This document shows positions 47,351 through 57,479 of a stretch of 64,000 nucleotides of DNA, piece after piece; the stretch's first letter is position 1; every line of letters starts with the position of its first letter. Location of the stretch: assembly GCA_021292105.1 (NCBI GenBank), contig CM037874.1, positions 33,096,185-33,160,184 on the forward strand, written 5' to 3'. A model generated the notes under the pieces. The model saw nothing but the letters and a program-made list of their open reading frames with translations. It made no database searches and had not been told where the DNA came from. The stretch comes from Anadara kagoshimensis. Lineage: Eukaryota; Mollusca; Bivalvia; Arcoida; Arcidae. The translations under genes and the position numbers were made by a program.

Positions 47351-48306
47351 CTAAAGAGGTATGGCGGGTTTGATGGGATTTTGTCCTAAATGGACCGTTT
47401 TGGTTTTTGAAAAATAGAAGTCTAAATATTCTTGCACTTAAATAATAAAGCAGTTGTATTTTATGTGGACTTTCAGATTTTGGCTCAAACAAAGGTCTAT
47501 TTTACTGGTATTTTTCTTAATAAGCTCATCTTTGTGCTATATTATGCTTAAATATGAAAAATTCGGGGGTTTTCCCGTCTTTGATAATTATTTTCAAAGT
47601 GTTCTCCTCGGAAGACCATTTTGTACGTTATTGTTTCTGAAAATATTTTCAAAATGCAATCATTACGAGTTTTCAAAAAATTGGTCCTCTTAGGAGAAAA
47701 TGGTCAATTTTTGAAAATTAGGGAAAATTAAAACTGACCACTGCACATATAACTGATGTTGCATGTTAACACAGATGGCACTAACTGCTGTGGTTAGCTC
47801 AGTGGGTAGCGAGGACGCTTTGCAACTTATATGGCATGGGTTCAAATCCCATCCGGATATCTTGGTTTTTATTTATTCTTCTTCTTATTTTTTTATTTTT
47901 ATCTTTATAAAATACTATTGTTAAATGTTTCCTTTACAAATATAAGTTTTTAAAAATGAGCATTTTCTTCCTCCAAAACACTACTAGCAGATCAAGCCAG
48001 GTTACATTTTTATAAATCTACACACATCACCCGTGAATTCTTAGTGAAGCGTGATGAAAGTAAATACTTTATTGTTCTAGTTTTTCTGTTTATTGTATAA
48101 AGATGAAAAATGAAGATTATGGATGTTAAGGGTTGTTCAGTATTTTCGGCTCTTCAAGGAAAAACAAGTTTATGTTTTTCATAGACTTGATCTAATTATA
48201 GAACGCGAAATCCTCAAGTGTTTAAAAATACATCGTTACGTCATTCATCTGTACAAGCAGGAGACAATGTGAAAAGCACCTATCAAACCCGCCATACCTC
48301 TTTAGT
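47351..48306. mobile_element. TIR element with a recognisable empty-site paralogue
   Basis: CTAAAGAGGTATGGCGGGTT at the left is matched by AACCCGCCATACCTCTTTAG at the right. The sequence around it (47100-47350 and 48307-48450) matches 50530-50900, which lacks this block, so the ~955 bp are an insertion. It lies in the intron of the gene at 45824-48976. No coding region. Confidence 0.65.
47785..47862 (+). repeat. tRNA-like segment
   Basis: TGTGGTTAGCTCAGTGGGTA (A-box-like) and GGGTTCAAATCCCATCC (B-box-like) are spaced as in a tRNA, but the arms do not fold cleanly. It is more likely a SINE head or tRNA pseudogene than a working tRNA gene. It lies inside the element at 47351-48306. Confidence 0.45.
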
Positions 48307-48581
48307 CCATATTTGAAGAAATTGAATTTTTCCCAAATTTTTACATTTGTTTTATTACTCGCAGTTCACTAAAACCAAAATGGATCCCTTTATCAGTTAT
48401 TCCTTTTGAAAAACATCCTATGTAGTAAATAAAATAGTCCTTCGACAAATATAAGTTAAACTGAAACTGTCAACACTGCTGTTTTACAAAGGTTCTATAA
48501 GGGGGCACAAACCTGTATAATCATTTGCTATCTAGTAATAACTCATTATTTCTTGTTTTTCATAAGCATTTTCTGCATTAG

Positions 48582-48976
48582 CGCTTATTGAAGCGGATGA
48601 AATCGACAACAATAGCACAACAACAACGACAACATCACCAACGACTCCTTCAACGAATGCGACAAATTCAACATCGACAACCGATGGACTGATTTCCAGA
48701 CTTGACGACGCAATTAAAGATGCCATCGATAAAACCGTGGACACCTTTGTGGACAAGAATAAGGATTCATTTAACGAAATCTTTCATATTAATCAGCTGG
48801 TTGGAAAAGCAGCAGCCAAAGGGAAATGGGATTTGATATTTCACAACCTTCATAAATTCATTCACATCAGTAGCTTGGTCGATGATCATTGTTGTTATAA
48901 CCAGTGTATCTTACATACTAAGGGACAAGATTGTGATCTTCATAATCCATGTGACTGCAGTGATTATCTGGAATGA
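48582..48976 (+). CDS. Secreted Thr-rich, helical, Cys-tailed protein, exon 2
   Basis: The exon follows the acceptor TTTTCTGCATTAG (AG at 48580-48581) and joins in phase 1 to 45824-45854; the protein is 141 residues. After the signal peptide comes a Thr/Asn/Ser-rich stretch (about 20-50, with N-x-S/T sites, fit for glycosylation), then an acidic amphipathic region (LDDAIKDAIDKTVDTFVDK and beyond) that is probably helical. The C-terminal module is C-x3-C-x8-C-x5-C-x-C ending CDCSDYLE. TGA is at 48974-48976. The last ~40 codons are partly duplicated twice downstream. It shares gene design and module with the genes at 31, 37 and 51 kb but runs on the opposite strand to them. The intron is 2727 bp and full of repeats. 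Function unknown. Confidence 0.82.
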
Positions 48977-49175
48977 TCTTTAACCCTTTTCTGACCTTGA
49001 CCCCGAGTTTGTTCATAAACGATTGCCGACAAGGTTATGATCTTCATAATCCAAGCAATTGCAGTGATTATTTGGACTGAACTTTTTCTGAGCTTGACCC
49101 CTAGTTTGTTCATGAAGGGTTGCCGCGAAGGTTGCGATCTTAATTCATGCAATTGCAGGGATTATTTGGAATGCC
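48930..49175 (+). repeat. Tandem duplications of the gene 3' end
   Basis: The segment TGTGATCTTCATAATCCA ... TGCAGTGATTATCTGGAATG at the gene end recurs at about 49036 and 49132, about 104 and 96 bases apart. The second and third copies still read like (N/C)xC-x-DYL[DE] but lie after the stop. Confidence 0.8.
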
Positions 49176-49409
49176 ATATTATTTTTTTTCTTACTTAATC
49201 TTGAACCCAAGTTTGTTCACAAACGATTGTCGTAATATTTATGTATACAAGTAGTGTAGAAGACTATTTTGAATCAGTATTTGAACCTCACGTGTACTAG
49301 AGATTATAATGTACAGTTTAATTATGTTATACAAGAAATAATGCATTGCCATTAAAATGTTATCAATACATCTTGTTTTTATTTGTATACTTAATACCTC
49401 TGGCCCTTG

Positions 49410-49738
49410 TCGTGCCACTATGGTAGCTCAGTCAGTACATTGCTCACTTCGTAAGTGGGAGGTCGTGGGTTCGAGCCCCGACTGGGTCTGACCCAGATGT
49501 AATTGGGTAGTGACTGTTCTTTTGCCAAGCAATACGCATTACTAAATGAAAGTCTGAGTTCTTAAAATAAACGAGGTCCCGTGTCACGGTAGGCGTGGCA
49601 CAATAAAGAACCCTGCTGTCATTAGCGCAACGTACAGGCAAACTTTCTGTACCTTCGTCTATAACTGGCGACGCCCCGATATAAGTTAGATATTGTTGAC
49701 TGGGACGCTTAACACCGTTACTCAACTCAACTCCTATC
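49410..49738 (+). repeat. tRNA-derived SINE, best full copy
   Basis: Head ATGGTAGCTCAGTCAGTACA (A box) and CGTGGGTTCGAGCCCCGAC (B box), body with AAACGAGGTCCCGTGTCACG and GTGGCACAATAAAGAACC, tail GACTGGGACGCTTAACACC...ACTCAACTC; about 325 bp. The 93-codon open frame on the other strand is a by-product of this SINE and recurs with the other copies. Confidence 0.85.
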
Positions 49739-50132
49739 TCAATGTTAAACTTTCCACAGGTCGCTTCTGAACGTATACTATTGAATTCTCAAAAATAACA
49801 AATACATGACGAAAATTTATTATTTAATTAAATCATCCAATTATAATTTAATATTCTAAAACGATGTGCAATTTTTCCTCTTTCCTTGATTTTCCGCATT
49901 CTGCCTACCTATAATTTAATAAAAAAAACCACGTATTACATTAGAAATGAAACTTTTATAACGAACACGTGCGCTATACAAAAAAGAAAACACATTGAAA
50001 TAAAAACTGTTGAAAAAATGGTTGTTTCACCATGTATCAAGCTATACTTAGTCTTTCAAAGTATTGTTATTGGTGCATTTTATAAAATAAATCTTGGACG
50101 TTTTGTTTTTCTCATTTGAATAACTTAAATCA

Positions 50133-50311
50133 ACAGTCACACTTGTCAATAAAGGCCATCCAAGGAAACCAGTAAAAGTGGCCTTTAAGGGCAGGTGGCC
50201 CTTATATACAGGTTCAAATAATAGAATAAAAACAATCAAGATACAATTCTACTGGCCTTTATAAGCAGGTGGCACTTATATAGAGGTGGCCTTTAAGGCA
50301 GTTGGGAATGT
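50133..50311. repeat. MITE family M2 copy
   Basis: ACAGTCACACTTGTCAATAA at the left and GGTGGCCTTTAAGGCAGTT at the right, with the shared GGCCATCCAAGGAAACCAG block. Confidence 0.7.
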
Positions 50312-50397
50312 GTTTGGATTTCTACAAATTTGGTCCTAGCACTACTGATGAGGAATTTTGTTCTGAAACGGTTTAGTGGTGCAAAATTAAAACAAAT

Positions 50398-50583
50398 TTA
50401 GTAATACTTTTTGCCTAGTACAATCTTTTCATCTAGTTGCTTGCAACATGGAGTATAGCAGGTAGAGTTTATCAGCTTGAGGCATCTGCTGTCCTTGGCA
50501 AAATGTTTCGGACACTGTGAACAATAGTTATGTTTCAAAACAAAAATGAAATTCAATTTATGTCGAATGAGACTGAGAAACAT
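50398..50583 (-). CDS. Doubtful Cys-rich open frame
   Basis: A 61-codon frame on the minus strand contains CSQC...C...CYTPCC and ends KKYY. It lies in sequence that is duplicated elsewhere in the window (46.8-47.1 kb), where the matching frame diverges after CSQC. It has no signal peptide, and its Cys spacing does not match the four-gene module. Possibly a repeat-derived frame. Confidence 0.15.
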   Translation of the reverse strand: MFLSLIRHKLNFIFVLKHNYCSQCPKHFAKDSRCLKLINSTCYTPCCKQLDEKIVLGKKYY

Positions 50584-51139
50584 CTATTTGCAGAAGGAAA
50601 TGGAATTTATACGAAAAATAAATACTTTAAATACACTCACCATTTCTAAATATTTTACAGTTTTCAATACAGAGTGCAATGTAACTGATAAAATCGTATC
50701 TTTTTTCTTTGAAAGTGTTTTGTAAAAACATAGAGCTAGATCTTTTCAATGTCTTGTATTCATTTAATTCATATTTCAAGAAATTTTAAAGCTTTCAAAC
50801 CTTTTTTATTTGTTTTACTACTTGTAATTTACTAGAACTAAAATTTAATCTTTTATAAATTATGTCATTTTAAAAACATCCTATTTAGTGGAAAAATAGT
50901 CGTTTGACAAAGGCTGTCTATATCTAAACCAATCCCAATCAAATTCCAATTCATTGCGTAAGGATATTTCACCGTAGTGAACCACTAGTACAAAAAGCAC
51001 GGTTAGTTGTTGGAAAATTTGTTTTGATTTTAAGTTGATGAGAATTAACATAAATCAGAAAGTTTATAGAACATTATTATTTTTTTTTATTTTATAAGGG
51101 TACCCTTAATAAGATTTAACATTAATCCTTGAACAATGA

Positions 51140-51480
51140 ATTTGATTGAATGGTGTTTTACGTACTAATCAATAATATATCACTTATATATATAGCAACG
51201 TCACTAACTATATAGGTGAAGTGGCAGAAATTTTATTTTTTGCATTGTGCTCAGTGCAATAGGCATGCAAGGTTCTTTAACGTGCCACGCCTGTCGGGTT
51301 TTTAAGGTCTCTTCTAAAAGACCCATTACGATTCATTTCTTAAACATTGCCGAGTGCTTGGTTAAAGAATAACGACTACTTATTTCAAGTTTTGTACAAA
51401 TCTCGACCGGGGATCGAGCCCATGACCTCTTTTATACGAAGCGAAAACTCTATCAATTAAACTACGTATACCATAGTGGT
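51140..51480 (-). repeat. tRNA-derived SINE (minus strand), diverged
   Basis: The head lies at the right end (B box GGCTCGATCCCC on the minus strand) and the tail at the left (GTAAAACACCATTCAATC). Confidence 0.65.
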
Positions 51481-51738
51481 AAAAACTGAAGAGAGAGAGC
51501 GTATATAAAAATGACAGTCTTTACCAATGAAAATGTATTTTGTTTGAATTTATCCATTTTGTAACGGGTATAAGGGTGTCTTATGCAATATGGTGTTTGG
51601 AATGAAACGTAAACATAGATCGGTCTTTACCCTGTGATTCCTTAGTGTTTTTGTCGTCTCAAAACGAATGAATGCAAATATATAATTACTATAAACACTA
51701 AAAAGTTTACAAAGTAATTCGAAAATAAACTTGCATAC

Positions 51739-51953
51739 CTAATCATCGAAGCAGTAACAACGTGAAGCATAGGCATTGTATCCAAGTGGCATAGCGGCTT
51801 TGTTGCAACAGTAGTAATTCTTGGTAGATGGAGCACAAAAATCCCGACAGTCGCTGTTGTTATCGCATTCCTTCGGGCCATCTCCATTTGGGTAATAGCT
51901 GAAATCTCCTGGGCTCTTATAGCATGCAGTATTGGTGGCAACTGTGACCGAAA
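51739..51953 (-). CDS. Small secreted single-module Cys-rich protein, exon 2
   Basis: The exon follows the acceptor TTGCTTTTTCCCATAG (AG at 51954-51955) and joins in phase 1 to the exon at 57124-57160; the protein is 83 residues. The signal peptide MSFKVFLFLAALVSVTVA crosses the junction. The mature part has one free N-terminal Cys (TACYKS), an aromatic stretch, and one module C-x5-C-x3-C-x8-CC-x15-C-x-C that opens CDNNSDC and ends CYCFDD. TAG is at 51739-51741. It is closest in module to the two-module gene at 31 kb. An alternative single-exon start at 52014 would read the polypyrimidine tract as a signal peptide; I prefer the spliced model because exon 1 fits in phase and sequence. Confidence 0.8.
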
Positions 51954-52295
51954 CTATGGGAAAAAGCAATGAAACTAATAACGCAAGAAAATTAAAAGGC
52001 ACAGCTGAAAACATGTACCTATAATTTATGCCAACAACCAAGGACATCATGCAGTATTAGTAGTAACAGTGACCGAAACTATGGGTAACAAATCGAAACA
52101 ATGAATGTAATAACGCAAGAAAAACAAAATGTGCACCTGAAAACATGTATCTGGCATATATGCTTACAATCAGAGGACGTCATGCAGTATTGGTGGCAAC
52201 AGTGACCGAAACTATGGGTAACAAATCGAAACTATGAATGTAATAACGCGAGAAAAATAAAAGGTACTGCTGAAACAATGCTTATGTCATATACC
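51922..52295 (-). repeat. Three tandem copies (~125 bp) of the exon 2 start region
   Basis: The block GCAGTATTGGTGGCAACTGT ... GAAACTATGGG ... ACGCAAGAAAA ... GAAAACATGTA recurs at about 51926, 52052 and 52180. Each copy contains the splice acceptor and the first coding bases of exon 2; only the first leads into the cysteine module. Confidence 0.85.
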
Positions 52296-52473
52296 ATCTT
52301 TTTAATGTATTTTATGATTAAATTAAAAAAATGGTATATGACACTTACAACCAAAGGACGTCACCTCAAAGAAATAGATTAAATCATGGATAATACATTG
52401 TATATATTGAGATTCGATTAAATCAATAAAAATAAATATAATGGAAAGATTGTTATCAAAGCAAACATACCAA

Positions 52474-52982
52474 TCTATGTTCCAATCCCAACCCCAAAGT
52501 AAAGTTAAAAGTTTGAAAATTTAAACAAATCAAAATTAAACACACGAATTTCTACCCGGGCAAGCGGGAAAGGTAAGCATATGAATATAAACCTAAAACT
52601 AGAATTTTTAGCAGTCCTCTACAACAATTAAAACACAAACATTCTGGTCTTTGTTCAAATCATAATCCAAAAAGCAAATCAAAATTTTTGAAAACTGGCA
52701 AATTAGGTTAACTTCCCGCATCGGGTGCTTGATGGAAATTTTGCATTTAGGATGATGATTTGAACATGGGTCCGTATGTGTGTGTGTTTTTTTAATAAGA
52801 ATGAAAAATACCATCATCAGAAGCACCAACAAAAATCCATACATGTCAAAATAACAATCCAAAAGCTAAGTAAAAATTTTGAAACTGACAAGTTAAGTTA
52901 AACACGGGAATTTCCGCCTGGGAAGTGAGGTCGGGTGCTCTTGAAGAAAAGCATCTCCTAAATAGGTAACTACACCCGCCAC
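52474..52982 (-). repeat. Three R1 left arms in a row
   Basis: Blocks starting near 52474, 52640 and 52842 each follow the R1 order (CAATCCAAAAGC-like, TTTGAAAACTGGCAAATTAG, then CGGGTGCT). The third reaches ACTACACCCGCCAC. Confidence 0.65.
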
Positions 52983-53727
52983 TTTTTTACTATTATTCTA
53001 CATCGAAGGTAGTAGTCAGGGGGCAGATCCCAAAAATGTGACACCCCCTAAACTTTTTTGTTAAAAGCAGGAAACATGGTGGATCTTATTGCCCTATATG
53101 TACTTAGTTAGGCTAGGTATGTTTCCACCTTGACTTTTTCCGTTTAATGGAAATATGGCTGCCATCCAAGATGGCCGCCAAAAAAGATAATTTAAGTATA
53201 ATAATTTAATATCAAATCAACCACTCAACCTTTTTAGTTGAAATTTGGTATTTGATCAATTAAATATTTATACTAATTTTCCATGAATAAACATTGGTTG
53301 TAAAATTCAATATGGCCGCCATTTTCAAGATGGCCGACTTATAATCATCGCGCTGCATTTTAAGTCAAATACAGCATTCGATGTCATTATTTTATGATAT
53401 TAAACCAATGTATTGTATTTAATATATATGTATTTAGTTAGGCTAGTATGTTTTCACCTTACTTTTTCCGTTTACTGAAAATATGGCTGCCAAATCAAGA
53501 TGGCCACCGAAAATGATAATTTTAAAATTAAAATTCAATAACAAATCAACCGCTTAACCTTTTGAGTTGAAATTTGGTATTTGATCAATTAAATATTTAT
53601 ACTAATTTTTTATGAACATTTTTCATGTGGTTGTAAAATTCAATATGGCCGCCATTTTCAAGATGGCCGACTTATTAATCATTGCGCTGCATTTTAAATC
53701 AAATACAACAAAGGAATGCATTTAATT

Positions 53728-53753
53728 GCTGCGCGCGCGCGCGTGTGTGTGTG
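53728..53753 (+). repeat. (GC)n(GT)n microsatellite
   Basis: GCGCGCGCGCGCG followed by TGTGTGTGTG at the inner edge of the left arm of the long-TIR element. Confidence 0.85.
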
Positions 53754-54087
53754 TTACATATTATGTGAAAATATTATTAATACAGCTCTTTAAACTTATT
53801 TTATGTAATTGAAATAACGAAGCTGAAACATTCAAGCATTTGAATCAATTTAATAGCTATGACTTTTGACGTCTGCAATAAAAAATAGTCATCTCGCCCA
53901 TTCAAACATTCAAAGAGGTCCAACAGCAACATGATTAACATCCACGGGCACTTTGCAGCAATATATTCTATACGTATATCCCTTATACTTATTATATTAG
54001 TATGATCAGAATATAACATATTTCCCCGGTTCAAAAATTCAACAGTTATAAATATAGGATTGAAAACAGTCTTTTATTTCCAAAACA

Positions 54088-54270
54088 TTAACTGTACAAC
54101 AAAAACCAAGACCATAAAAACATCTGCATCTCTACAAAGGATAAGCGTCTGACCATTATCTGTTTCTTTGGCTCCTTTGGCACAAAGAACAATTCTTGTG
54201 CCTGCCTCTTTATAGGTTGCTCAAAGACCTGATTTACCTCGCCCTGTACTCGAGAATGTAGTATTTGCAT
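54088..54270 (-). pseudogene. Open fragment with HSRVQGE motif, left of an inverted pair
   Basis: It reads LHSRVQGEVNQVFEQPIKRQ and ends shortly after with an AATAAA. The frame at 55579-55767 on the other strand reads LHSRVQGEIHQVFVQTINKQ, so one protein-coding ancestor is present twice, head to head, inside the long-TIR element. I do not recognise the family. It may be the tail of the element's own protein. Confidence 0.4.
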
Positions 54271-55578
54271 TAAAAAAACCCTAACCTAACCATCAACTGC
54301 TTGCCATACACCCTTTTTGTTTATCTCATTTGATATAAAACCAAAAAAAAATCAGATTCATTCTTTATTCTCGCCCATATATATTGAATTATTCCAATTT
54401 TCAACTTTCCATCTCTTTTTTCTGCATTACATGTATTATTCTTTGAATCGAATTATTCTTACCAGTTCTTACTGGTTTTAATACTCTATGATTGTGATTT
54501 GTGGGTGGATTGTTGTGTTTGTTTCTGATTTATTTTTTTCTTGCCAGACTTTATAAAATGCTCAAAATATCAATCAAACAATACATCACAAAACATCTAC
54601 TCTATCACTATTCCTTAAATGACACTTTGTGCTATCTGCAAATCTACAAACTTGTCAAAGGTTTGTGCATTGGTGCTTTCCGAATGCTGTTAACCAATGT
54701 CATACTCTCTATTATGGTACAAATCTTTATACCTTTTTCAGAACATTTCTGAATGACATCATCAACCTGTGGCTACATCAGATGTTTGTTGATTGGTCGT
54801 AAACTACCTGATGATGTTACTTAGAATACAGTTACTTCTTTTTATCCAGTATATCACTATCACCATTACCTCTTCCTGCTTTCACTGACACCATGATAAT
54901 TATTATTTAGCTATTATTGTTTTGATTTTTGAAACTCCATAATGGTACCGAAAAATATAAAGACCTGTACGATAATATATGGTACGGCATTGGAAAACCA
55001 CAATATGTACTTTGAAGATTGTCTCGCAGCAACCACAAAGTATCGTTTTAGAAAATAGTGTTAGAGTAGATTGTTTGCTTTATAAAGGCTTAAATCAGAC
55101 AAAAAGAATAAATTTGAATCAAACATACCAATCCATGTCAAAATCACAGTAAAATCTTGAAACTTTTAAATTAAGTTTAACACAGGAACATCCGCCAGGA
55201 AGTGAGAACGAGTATCCTGGAAGGGTAATTGAGCACCCCACACTTTTTAGAATGAAAGGAATATGAACTTTGGGACGCCACATATCCATGCATGTATTTT
55301 CGGATACAGAGTCACCATACTATATTGTGATGACAGCCACAAAACTTTATGAGGGTCTCCATAAGCCAAGGTTTGCACTATTCCTACATCAACAAATTCA
55401 TTTGTTAGCAGTTTGCACCGTTGTATAAACAGATTTAAAGAATGCAGAAGAGAGATGGAATTCCATGTTGCCTGAGAATTCGAAAAATTTTATAAATACA
55501 TTTACGGGAGAGAATAAGGCTTAACTGACCAGTTTTTTATCAAATAAGTTCTGCAAGAAAGTACAAGACAAGGAGTTA

Positions 55579-55767
55579 GTGGTTTGTGGAGGGTTGCGAA
55601 TCCAAATGCTACATTCTCGAGTGCAGGGCGAGATACATCAAGTCTTTGTGCAAACCATAAATAAGCAGACTCAAGACTTGTTCCTTATGCCAAGTGAAAT
55701 GGATAGAATAACGGATAATGATCAGACGTTTTTATTCTCTTGGCTTTGTTTCACAACTAAACAGTAA
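55579..55767 (+). pseudogene. Open fragment with HSRVQGE motif, right of an inverted pair
   Basis: This is the partner of the fragment at 54088-54270, about half identical over some 45 residues (LHSRVQGEIHQVF...QTQDLFLMPSE). Conservation at the protein level between the two arms hints at past coding. No start or full domain is visible. Confidence 0.4.
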
Positions 55768-56312
55768 TGTTTAAGTGAGTACTACAACAAAAAAGAAACC
55801 GAAATTTCCAGGAGTCAAAAAGAAATATCAGAAGAAAAACATTTAGATTTGTTGGTATTTTATCAACAGACACTGATTGAGCTTCAAGCATGGGAGTGTT
55901 CAAACAAATTACAGAGTTTGAAAACTGAACTGAAAGCTTATAAACATACGATAAAGTCGGTAATACTTTTATCAAGTGTAGATTCTTTTGTTTGTAATCT
56001 ATTTCAAACTACCATTCCTTAACAAAAACCTTCGTGAACTTCACAGTCATATGTTTCGCCATTGCCACTGTACAAGATACGTTCCGGTCATGCACATTAA
56101 ACACATTAATTATCAGAAATGGTTTGGAATCCTCAGTAAAAACTATCATTAACTCTTGTTAGTAGTTGGGAAATTGACCTTAAATATTTATGAATGTGGA
56201 GTTGTTGAATCTTTGTGTGTAATTATTACGAAAAACACATTCTACTGCACAGTTGTTTGTGGATGTGTGAATCATGCTGATGTAAAAAGCTTTTAAAGGA
56301 GGCAGTTAACTA

Positions 56313-56376
<64 letters not shown>
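56313..56376 (+). repeat. (TA)n microsatellite
   Basis: About 32 TA units at the inner edge of the right arm of the long-TIR element. Confidence 0.95.
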
Positions 56377-56379
<3 letters not shown>

Positions 56380-57123
56380 TTTATTGTATTTAAACAATGC
56401 ATCGTGGTGATTTTAAATCGGCCATCTTGAAAATAACGGCCATATTGAATTTTACAATCCGAAATTATTCATGGAAAATAAGTATAAATATTTAATTGAT
56501 CAAATACCAAATTTCAACTCAAAAGGTTAAGCGGTTGATTTGTTATTGAATTTTATTTTTTAAAATTATTTTTTTGGTGGCCATCTTGGATTTGGCAGCC
56601 ATATTTTCAGTAAACGGAAAAAGTCAAGGTGGAAACATACTTAGCCTAACTAAATACATATATATTAAATACAATACATTGGTTTAATGTCATAAAATAA
56701 TGAATTCTATGTTGTATTTGATTTCAAATGCAGCGCGATGATTATAAGTCGGCCATCTTAAAAATGGCGGCCATATTGAATTTTACAACCATGTTTATTC
56801 ATGGAAAATTAGTATAAATATTTAATTGATCAAATACCAAATTTCAGCTAAAACGGTTGAGTGGTTGATTTGATATTGAATTTTTATACTTAAATTATCT
56901 ATTTTGGCAGCCATCTTGGATTGGCAGCCATATTTCCTTTAAACGGAAAAAGTCAAGGTGGAAACATACCTAGCCTAACTAAGTACATATAGGACAATAA
57001 GATCCACCACGTTTCCTGCTTTTAACAAAAAAGTTTAGGGGGTCAATAAAGAGGCTACTTTTTGAGATCTGCCCCCTGACTATAGTGATTTTAGTTAACA
57101 ATTTACTTTATTCAAAAACTTAC

Positions 57124-57160
57124 CCAAAGCAGCTAGAAAAAGAAAAACTTTGAAAGACAT
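57124..57160 (-). CDS. Exon 1 (signal-peptide start) of the single-module Cys-rich gene
   Basis: On the minus strand ATG opens MSFKVFLFLAAL plus one base, then the donor GTAAGT (57118-57123). G plus TT completes Val and continues SVTVA, a classical signal-peptide end. The 5170-bp intron is mostly the long-TIR element whose right edge lies only about 40 bases from this donor. Confidence 0.75.
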
Positions 57161-57260
57161 GTCGAGATTCTTTAAAAAATAAAATCTTTGTCAAGAAAAA
57201 TGTGGCCTATCCACGCTAGGCCTAGTCTTGAATAAAATGTTTTCTGATAATTTTGTCCAC

Positions 57261-57268
57261 AATATATA
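57261..57268 (-). promoter_or_regulatory. Possible TATA box of the single-module gene
   Basis: TATATATT on the minus strand about 100 bases before the ATG at 57158-57160. In AT-rich DNA this is weak evidence. Confidence 0.35.
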
Positions 57269-57479
57269 CGTGTCACAAGTTAATGAAATGGTACTAAAAA
57301 TGTCATATTTGTTTCTTTTAAGAGACAACTTCTGTAATAAAATTACTATTATGAAGTTTTTTGGTAATTGCAGAAAAATAATGTTTTCTTTTTACTTGTG
57401 TATCTGAATACAAATTGTATCTAATGGGTAATGTCATAATTTCACTTTTCATAATGTATTTTTTAAACACCTGGTTCAT

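Larger units (their letters stand above)
53015..57080. mobile_element. Long-TIR DNA element, 4.07 kb, with TA target duplication
   Basis: GTCAGGGGGCAGATC begins the left end and its reverse complement closes the right; TA flanks both sides (53013-53014, 57081-57082). The inverted arms are about 690 bp, and each arm holds two direct subrepeats of about 325 bp containing AAGATGGCCG and TTGGTATTTGATCAATTAAA. TA duplications fit Tc1/mariner-like or related superfamilies, but no transposase is recognised. The core contains an inverted pair of related open fragments (54088-54270 minus, 55579-55767 plus), an R1 arm and a (TA)n run. It fills most of the intron of the gene at 51739-57160. Confidence 0.75.

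Noticed and set aside
47785-47862. Working tRNA gene
   Set aside because: Box-like motifs are present but the acceptor and anticodon arms do not pair well, and it lies inside a mobile element.
49444-49725. 93-codon frame with GSDPVGARTHDLP-like ending on the minus strand
   Set aside because: It is the reverse strand of a tRNA-derived SINE; the same frame recurs with the other SINE copies (44315-44533, 42936-43217).
51956-52050. Unspliced N-terminal extension of the single-module gene that looks like a signal peptide
   Set aside because: The hydrophobic reading is the polypyrimidine tract before the acceptor. The exon at 57124-57160 gives a better signal peptide in matching phase. It is kept as an alternative in the gene entry.
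52120-52350. Short ATG segments (MTSSD-, MTSFG-like) ending at GTAAGC/GTAAGT as possible first exons
   Set aside because: They lack a hydrophobic core and belong to the degenerate tandem copies.
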